Origin: Actinobacteria bacterium UBA2286 | GTDB lineage: Bacteria; Actinomycetota; Coriobacteriia; Anaerosomatales; Anaerosomataceae | Direction of reading: 5' to 3' | DNA: 25,910 nt | NCBI GenBank assembly: GCA_002345925.1 | Contig: DDWM01000059.1 | Location: 62,114 to 88,023 of the forward strand | Notes under the pieces: generated by a model | Told to the model about the DNA's origin: nothing | The model's database searches: none | Seen by the model: the letters and a program-made list of their open reading frames with translations, nothing else | Position numbers and translations under genes: made by a program | Shown: positions 20,691-25,910 of the stretch, in pieces | How the letters are laid out: every line of letters begins with the position of its first letter | Position numbering within the stretch: position 1 is the stretch's first letter

Positions 20691-23240
20691 GTGATGGTTC
20701 TAGGCATCAGGTCCATGAGGATGCGGTTGTTCTGGGGGGTTGCGGCAGGGCTTGCAATCTTCGCATCCACGCACGCCCTCTTCCCGATAGTCCTGGGCAC
20801 CTCAGGTGCCGTCCCTGTCTGGATCCCGGGTGGCGTTGCCATGGCTGCGATCATGGCCTCAGGCTGGATTGCGATTCCCTTCATCCTGCTCGGCATCTTC
20901 GCTGGCGGCATCGGGGTCGTGTCTCCGGCGGTGGCGCTAGCGACTGCAGCTATCGGAATCACCGGGCCGATTACTTTCAGGATTCTGCTGCGCCGGCTAC
21001 GGGGCAGCCATTTCTCCTTGGACAGCGTCTCGGATGCGCTCGTCTTTGCGCTTGCTGCAGTCGTCGGCTCGGCAACCCCTGCTGCAATCGGGATCGCGGC
21101 GGGGGGACTTCTTGGCCAGAGCCAGGCCACTCATATGGAGAGCGTGCTCTTCTGGTGGCTTTCAGTGACAGCCGCGACTCTCGCAATCGCGCCAGCGGCG
21201 CTCGTTTGGCGCAAGTCCGAACGCGCAGGGCGCATGTTCCCAGACGCGTTTGTCGTGACCGCCGTCATGATCGGATTGTCATGGTGGACGTTCTCAACGC
21301 ACCTGCCGGTGCCGGTGGAGCGTGTCGTGCCTTTCCTCTACATGCCGTTCTTCACGTTCATCGCATATCGTGGCGGACGGCGTCTCATGGTCGTGGCAGT
21401 AGCCGCTCAGGCCGTCATCGCCACGATCGGCACCCTCAACGGTTACGGTCCGTTCGCAAGCGCGGTGATGCATGATTCGATGCTCGCCCTCAATTCCGTC
21501 ATCGCGGTCTTCGCGTTCTCATCGCTTGTGCTCGTGCTGCTGTTCGAGGAACGTGCGCAGTTGACGAGAATCGCGGAAGAGTCACGGGTGGGTCTTGAAG
21601 TGCGGGTGGCAGAGCGTACAGCGGCTCTGACGCTTGCGAACGAGTCACTTCTGCAGCAAGTGTCGGAACGCCGTCGTGCCGAAACGGCATTGGCCGAGCG
21701 CGAACTGTCATTCCGACTGCTGTACGAACGCGCACCGCTCGCGTATCAGTCGCTTGATGAGTCGGGGGCCATCCTAGATGTGAACGACGCATGGCTGGAG
21801 CTCCTCGGCTATTCGCGTGACGAGGTGCTGGGAGTGTACTTCGGCGACTTCCTTGATGCTATTGGGGCGGACTTGTTCCGGGCGCGGTTTGCGGGTTTCA
21901 AGAAGTCCGGATCGGTCGAAGGAGCTCAGTTTGTGTTGCAGGCGAAAGACGGCACGCTTCGCCAGGTAGCAGTGTACGGTCGCATCGCGCAGGCGGAAGA
22001 CGGCCGGATGCAGCGCACCCATTGCATCCTCCAGGACGTGACCGCGCTCAACCAGGAAGTAGATGCGCTCCGCGAAAGCGAGAAGCACTTTGCAAGCCTA
22101 TTCGAGAACAGTCACACGATCATGGTTCTGGTGGACCCGACCACGGGGCGCTTCGTTGACGTCAACGCCGCTGCATGCGACTTCTACGGCATGACGCACG
22201 ATGAGTTCATCACGCACACGCTGATGGACCTGAACGGCGTGGACCCCGATGTCATGATTTCTCGCCTAACCCAGACAGCCACAGGGCAGGGCGGCATCCG
22301 CATTGACAGGCATACACTCCTAAATGGGCAGGTCCGGGTTCTTGAGGTTCATTCCGGGCGCATCAACGATAGCAGCGCCAACCCACTTCTGTTCGCTACT
22401 CTCCAGGACGTGAGCGACCGAGTGGCGGCTGAGCAGGAGCTCGCGGAGCATCGAGAACGGCTCTCGGAACTCGTCTACGAGCGCACCTCACAGCTTGAAC
22501 ACGCGTATGCGGAACTTGAGGCGGCAGGTGCCGCGAAAGATCACTTTCTCGCCAACATGAGCCATGAGTTGCGCACGCCGCTCAACTCGATCATCGGCTT
22601 TAGCGACATGCTGCTGTCTGGCCTGGTAGGTGAGTTGGATCCTGAGCATGACCGGCAGATCAGCATGATCAACAACTCCGGCAAGCACCTGCTTGAACTC
22701 GTGAATGACGTGCTCGACCTGTCCCGGATCGACTCGGGTAACGCGCGGGTCGAACCGGAGGAGTTTGAGTTGATGCCGCTTCTCGACTCAGTGATAGAAA
22801 GCGTCCGACCTCAGGCGGAGGGGAAGGGTCTGTCTCTGTATCTCGAGCAGGCGACCCCCATCAAGATGGTTAGCAGCGACCGGCGCAAGGTGCGGCAGAT
22901 TCTCCTCAACCTTGTCGGGAACGCCATCAAGTTCACCGACCACGGCGAAGTCACGCTTCGTGTGGAGTGCGATGGCCGCGACACTATAGCGTTTCTTGTC
23001 TCGGACACAGGGCTTGGTATCTCACCCAGGGAGATCAAGCGTGTCTTTGAGGAATTCCACCAGGTAGCACCTCCAGAAGAAGCGAAGCCGAGCGGGACCG
23101 GGCTTGGTTTGGCGATCTCGCGCAGGCTTGCGCATATCCTCGGCGGAGACTTGGTTGTGTCGAGCACGGTCGGTGTTGGTTCGACGTTCAAGTTCACTAT
23201 GCCGGCCGTGGTTCGTTGTGCGGAGGCAGTGGAACGCTAG
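20691..23240 (+). CDS. MASE1-PAS-PAS sensor histidine kinase
   Basis: An 849-residue membrane kinase. Residues about 15-290 form an eight-helix MASE1-type sensor (PVWIPGGVAMAAIMASGW near its start). A coiled linker (300-340) follows, then PAS 1 (338-452) and PAS 2 (465-575), a second coiled coil, and HisKA with the phosphorylated H625 in NMSHELRTPLNSIIGF. The ATPase domain has N box RQILLNLVGNAIKFTDHG, G1 DTGLGIS, F box FEEFHQV and G2 GTGLGLAIS. It autophosphorylates and passes phosphate to a response regulator, but no regulator gene or receiver domain is visible here. The start could be GTG 20691, ATG 20694 or ATG 20715. All keep the first membrane helix. The ligand is unknown. Confidence 0.93.
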   Translation: MMVLGIRSMRMRLFWGVAAGLAIFASTHALFPIVLGTSGAVPVWIPGGVAMAAIMASGWIAIPFILLGIFAGGIGVVSPAVALATAAIGITGPITFRILLRRLRGSHFSLDSVSDALVFALAAVVGSATPAAIGIAAGGLLGQSQATHMESVLFWWLSVTAATLAIAPAALVWRKSERAGRMFPDAFVVTAVMIGLSWWTFSTHLPVPVERVVPFLYMPFFTFIAYRGGRRLMVVAVAAQAVIATIGTLNGYGPFASAVMHDSMLALNSVIAVFAFSSLVLVLLFEERAQLTRIAEESRVGLEVRVAERTAALTLANESLLQQVSERRRAETALAERELSFRLLYERAPLAYQSLDESGAILDVNDAWLELLGYSRDEVLGVYFGDFLDAIGADLFRARFAGFKKSGSVEGAQFVLQAKDGTLRQVAVYGRIAQAEDGRMQRTHCILQDVTALNQEVDALRESEKHFASLFENSHTIMVLVDPTTGRFVDVNAAACDFYGMTHDEFITHTLMDLNGVDPDVMISRLTQTATGQGGIRIDRHTLLNGQVRVLEVHSGRINDSSANPLLFATLQDVSDRVAAEQELAEHRERLSELVYERTSQLEHAYAELEAAGAAKDHFLANMSHELRTPLNSIIGFSDMLLSGLVGELDPEHDRQISMINNSGKHLLELVNDVLDLSRIDSGNARVEPEEFELMPLLDSVIESVRPQAEGKGLSLYLEQATPIKMVSSDRRKVRQILLNLVGNAIKFTDHGEVTLRVECDGRDTIAFLVSDTGLGISPREIKRVFEEFHQVAPPEEAKPSGTGLGLAISRRLAHILGGDLVVSSTVGVGSTFKFTMPAVVRCAEAVER

Positions 23241-23268
23241 CACCCTGGCCGCTCGGGCGCTGTAAGGG

Positions 23269-23304
23269 TATCCTGAACACTCACCTGAGCCCCAAGGAGT
23301 GTTC
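23269..23304 (+). promoter_or_regulatory. argS leader: -10 box and palindrome over the ribosome binding site
   Basis: TATCCT (23269-23274) is a possible -10. It is followed at once by GAACACTC (23275-23282), which is perfectly complementary to GAGTGTTC (23297-23304) across a 14-base spacer. The right arm covers the GGAG part of the argS Shine-Dalgarno (AAGGAG, 23294-23299). It could act as an operator or, if transcription starts at or before 23275, as a hairpin that hides the ribosome binding site. Confidence 0.4.
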
Positions 23305-23307
23305 GCC

Positions 23308-25014
23308 GTGCAGCACCTGATCGAGACCCTTGTTCGCGATGCGCTGACCGCAGCCGTGGATTCCGGAGAGTTGACCCTGTCCGAGATGCCCGAGGTCACC
23401 GCAGAACGCCCGCGTGACGTCTCGCACGGCGATTGGGCGACCAACGTCGCGATGCGCGCCTCCAAGGCCGCAGGCATGCCGCCAAGGCAAGTTGCCGAGA
23501 TCGTCTCGGCACGCATGTCTGGTCATCCGGATGTAGCAGCGGTTGAGATCGCGGGCCCCGGCTTCATCAACATCAGACTCTCGAACGCCGCGCTTCAGCG
23601 CGTTGTCGTAGAAGCACGCGCCAAGGGGCTCGACTTTGGACGCTCCGAGATCGGCGCCGGTCGCAGGGTGCAAGTCGAGTTCGTCTCGGCCAACCCTGTG
23701 GGTCCGATGCACGTGGGACACGGCCGTTGGGCAGCGCTTGGCGATTCGCTTGCGCGACTTCTCGGCCACGTGGGCTACTCAGTGGAGCGCGAGTTCTACG
23801 TCAATGACCAGGGCGTCCAGATGGATGTCTTCGCCGAGTCCGTTGCGGCGCGCTATCTGGAGCTCGCCGGTCGCGAGGTCGTCTTCCCCGAGGAGGGATA
23901 CCGCGGCGCGTATATCACCGACATCGCCCGCGAGATCCTGGCCGAGGAGGGGGAGTCGTGGGCCGATGTTCCTGCCGCCGAGCGCGAATCCTACTTCAAG
24001 GAGAAGGCGTACGCACAGGTCCTCGAGCACCTCAAGCACGTGCTCTCGGGCATGGGCGTGACGTTCGACGTCTGGTTTTCCGAGCGGACTCTGCATGCTC
24101 CGGGCCCGGATGGTGCCCCGAGCGCGATCGAGCGTGCTCTGGCGCGTCTCGTCGAGGCAGGATACATCTACGAACATGAGGGGGCCACGTGGTTCCGCTC
24201 CACCGACTTCGGCGACGACAAGGATCGCGTCCTCAAGAAGGCTGATGGCAGCTACACCTACTTCGCGGCCGATGTCGCGTATCACTGGAACAAGCTCGAT
24301 GAGCGCGGCTTCGACCTCGTCATCGACATCTGGGGTGCGGATCATCACGGCTACGTGAAGCGCATGGAAGCCGGAGTCGCGGCTCTCGGCCATCCCGGCA
24401 AGCTGCATCTCGTCATCGGGCAGCTCGTGAACCTCTTCAGCAACGGCGAGGTCGTGCGCATGTCCAAGCGGACGGGCGAGATGGTCACCTTCGAAGACCT
24501 GCTCGACGAGGTCGGTCCCGACGCCGCGCGCTACTTCTTCTTGCGCCGCTCCACTGACCAGGCACTCGACTTCGACATTGCGCTGGCCAAGGAACAGTCA
24601 AGCGACAACCCCGTCTTCTATGTGCAGTACGCACACGCACGCATCTGTTCGATCCTGCGCAAGGCGGCCGGTGACCCCGATGCCGACGACGTGGCCACGT
24701 TCGTAGCGGGTCTCATCCCGGCCGACGCGGATCTTTCGATCCTCACCGCCGAGGCCGAGCTTGCCCTATTCCGTAAACTTGCCGAGTTCAGTGAGATCGT
24801 TGAGCTCGCTGCCGCAGGGTATGCCCCGAACAAGCTGACCCGCTATGCCGAGGAACTTGCGGCATCGTTCCATCAGTTCTACACGGTGTGCAAAGTCGTC
24901 GATCCCGACGCGCCTGAGCTCACCGTCGCGCGTCTCGCGGTGGTGGATGCCATTCGGACGGTGCTTGAAACGGTTCTGGGGCTACTCGGCGTAAGTGCGC
25001 CACAGCGAATGTAG
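23308..25014 (+). CDS. argS: Arginine-tRNA ligase
   Basis: A 568-residue class I aminoacyl-tRNA synthetase that charges tRNA-Arg. The N-terminal additional domain (DVSHGDWATNVAM, PGFINIRLS) is followed by EFVSANPVGPMHVGHGR with the HIGH-type motif HVGH (135-138), ADVAYHWNKL, WGADHHGYVKRM and MSKRTGE (385-391), the KMSKS-type loop. The DALR anticodon-binding domain closes the protein (VQYAHARICSIL to the end). I chose GTG 23308, 8 bp after AAGGAG. A GTG at 23299 overlaps that ribosome binding site and would add three residues. lysA follows after 52 bp, the same pairing as the argS-lysA operon of Corynebacterium. Confidence 0.97.
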   Translation: MQHLIETLVRDALTAAVDSGELTLSEMPEVTAERPRDVSHGDWATNVAMRASKAAGMPPRQVAEIVSARMSGHPDVAAVEIAGPGFINIRLSNAALQRVVVEARAKGLDFGRSEIGAGRRVQVEFVSANPVGPMHVGHGRWAALGDSLARLLGHVGYSVEREFYVNDQGVQMDVFAESVAARYLELAGREVVFPEEGYRGAYITDIAREILAEEGESWADVPAAERESYFKEKAYAQVLEHLKHVLSGMGVTFDVWFSERTLHAPGPDGAPSAIERALARLVEAGYIYEHEGATWFRSTDFGDDKDRVLKKADGSYTYFAADVAYHWNKLDERGFDLVIDIWGADHHGYVKRMEAGVAALGHPGKLHLVIGQLVNLFSNGEVVRMSKRTGEMVTFEDLLDEVGPDAARYFFLRRSTDQALDFDIALAKEQSSDNPVFYVQYAHARICSILRKAAGDPDADDVATFVAGLIPADADLSILTAEAELALFRKLAEFSEIVELAAAGYAPNKLTRYAEELAASFHQFYTVCKVVDPDAPELTVARLAVVDAIRTVLETVLGLLGVSAPQRM

Positions 25015-25022
25015 GGTGATCG

Positions 25023-25045
25023 CGGCGCCCACACGGGCGCCGTTT
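25023..25045 (+). terminator. GC-rich hairpin between argS and lysA
   Basis: A perfect 8-bp stem, CGGCGCCC (25023-25030) with GGGCGCCG (25035-25042), loop ACAC, is followed by only three T residues. It looks like a weak intrinsic terminator or processing hairpin that would lower, not stop, read-through into lysA. It lies 8 bp after the argS stop. Confidence 0.5.
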
Positions 25046-25066
25046 GCGTAAGAGAGGACCAACGAC

Positions 25067-25910
25067 ATGGGCAAGCCGAGCGCACCAAGACCACCCGCGG
25101 TACCGGATCTTAAGACCGGCGCCGATCTGATGTCCGTTCTGCCGATGACCGCCAAGATCGAGGACGGCCACCTGTTCATCGGTGGCGTTGATACCGTCGA
25201 GCTCGCTCGCGAGCAAGGGACTGCGCTCTACGTCATGGATGAGGCTACGATCCGCGAGCAGCTGCGCGAGTACGTCAAGTGGACGCGATTCCACTGGAAG
25301 GACGTTGACGTCGTATTCGCCGGCAAGGCGTTCATGTCTGTCGCGATGTGCAAGATCGTGGCCGAGGAAGACTGCTGCCTGGATGTCTCCAGCGGCGGCG
25401 AGTTGGCGTTCGCGCTTAGGGCCGGGTTCCCGATGGATCGCATCTACGTCCACGGAAACAACAAGACGCCCGTTGAGCTCGCTGAGTGCCTGGACGCTGG
25501 CGTCGGCCGCATCGTCGTCGACAGCTTCGAGGAGATGGATCGGCTCTCGGCTCTGGCCTCAGAGCGCGGTGCGACGCAGAAGGTGCTCGTTCGCGTGACG
25601 CCGGGCGTTGAAGCTGACACGCACGACTTCATAATGACCGGCGCCGAGGACTCCAAGTTCGGATTCGGCCGCAATCAGGGCCTCGCGATGCAGGCGGTCG
25701 AGCGCGCGATTGCGCTCCCGGGCATCGAGTTCGACGGGCTGCACATGCATATCGGCAGCCAGATATTCGCGCTCAACAGCTTCGCCAAGGCCATCGAGGT
25801 CATCGTGGAGTTCATCGCCGAGATCAAGGAGCGCACCGGCGTGGAGGTGCGCATGCTCGACACGGGCGGTGGCCTCGGCATCGCTTACGGCCTGCCGGAT
25901 GAGCCTTCTA
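25067..25910 (+). CDS. lysA: Diaminopimelate decarboxylase, N-terminal part (3' end outside window)
   Basis: The first 281 residues of a PLP-dependent fold-type III decarboxylase that turns meso-diaminopimelate into L-lysine, the last step of lysine synthesis. The frame is open to the window end. Visible features are ALYVMDEATIREQLREY, VVFAGKAFMS with the PLP lysine K87, DVSSGGELAFALRAGF, VHGNNKT, SKFGFG, GLHMHIGSQIF and the phosphate-binding TGGGLGIAYG. The C-terminal active-site segment lies beyond the window. The start ATG 25067 is preceded by GAGAGGA at about 8 bp. It is likely co-transcribed with argS. Confidence 0.94.
   Translation, partial: MGKPSAPRPPAVPDLKTGADLMSVLPMTAKIEDGHLFIGGVDTVELAREQGTALYVMDEATIREQLREYVKWTRFHWKDVDVVFAGKAFMSVAMCKIVAEEDCCLDVSSGGELAFALRAGFPMDRIYVHGNNKTPVELAECLDAGVGRIVVDSFEEMDRLSALASERGATQKVLVRVTPGVEADTHDFIMTGAEDSKFGFGRNQGLAMQAVERAIALPGIEFDGLHMHIGSQIFALNSFAKAIEVIVEFIAEIKERTGVEVRMLDTGGGLGIAYGLPDEPS

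Noticed and set aside
1..25910. Search for mobile elements, integrases, phage genes, toxin-antitoxin pairs or defence genes
   Set aside because: None seen; the window is made of core metabolic, translation and signalling genes with uniform base composition as far as can be judged by eye.

Overview
The window is high-GC, densely packed bacterial chromosome with ATG/GTG/TTG starts and many 4-bp ATGA or GTGA overlaps. No insertion sequence, integrase, phage gene or CRISPR array is visible. The mix of genes points to an anaerobic or facultative Actinomycetota, most likely a deep Coriobacteriia-type lineage. The grounds are a two-subunit class I (Fe-S) fumarase, a RicT/PSP1 protein beside tmk and holB (as in Firmicutes and relatives), an htrA-rlmH pair, an argS-lysA pair (as in actinobacteria) and a complex I operon without NuoE, NuoF and NuoG. 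The taxonomic call is an inference from gene content, not from a marker phylogeny.

Region 1 (1-6096, + strand) is one tightly overlapping gene string: the 3' end of malate dehydrogenase, fumarase alpha subunit, an MFS transporter, fumarase beta subunit, thymidylate kinase, DNA polymerase III delta' subunit and a RicT/YaaT-like PSP1 protein with a long basic tail. The transporter sits between the two halves of one enzyme. A tRNA-Thr(CGT) with its own promoter-like -10 follows (6120-6196). A terminator hairpin then serves this side and the convergent chemoreceptor gene.

Region 2 (6255-8234, - strand) is an orphan methyl-accepting chemotaxis protein. The 309-bp gap to the next gene (8235-8543) holds a candidate motility-type promoter for the chemoreceptor and a promoter with three successive inverted repeats ahead of nuoA.

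Region 3 (8544-18071, + strand) is a complete 11-gene nuoABCDHIJKLMN operon. It encodes the quinone-reducing arm and the whole proton-pumping arm of complex I, but no NADH-oxidising module. Malate dehydrogenase and fumarase in region 1 are TCA-branch enzymes, but nothing in the sequence ties them directly to this complex.

Region 4 (18181-20565) holds a membrane-anchored HtrA protease, RlmH, a small protein with a metal-binding-like His/Asp pattern, and a 77-residue unknown protein on the opposite strand whose stop codon overlaps that of its neighbour.

Region 5 (20691-25910) holds a MASE1-PAS-PAS histidine kinase with no partner regulator nearby, then argS and the start of lysA. An inverted repeat covers the argS ribosome binding site, and a GC-rich hairpin lies between argS and lysA.

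I found no clearly new multi-gene system. The most unusual points are the split fumarase genes, the missing complex I electron-input module, the structured nuo leader, the argS leader palindrome and the repeat-built tail of the RicT homologue.
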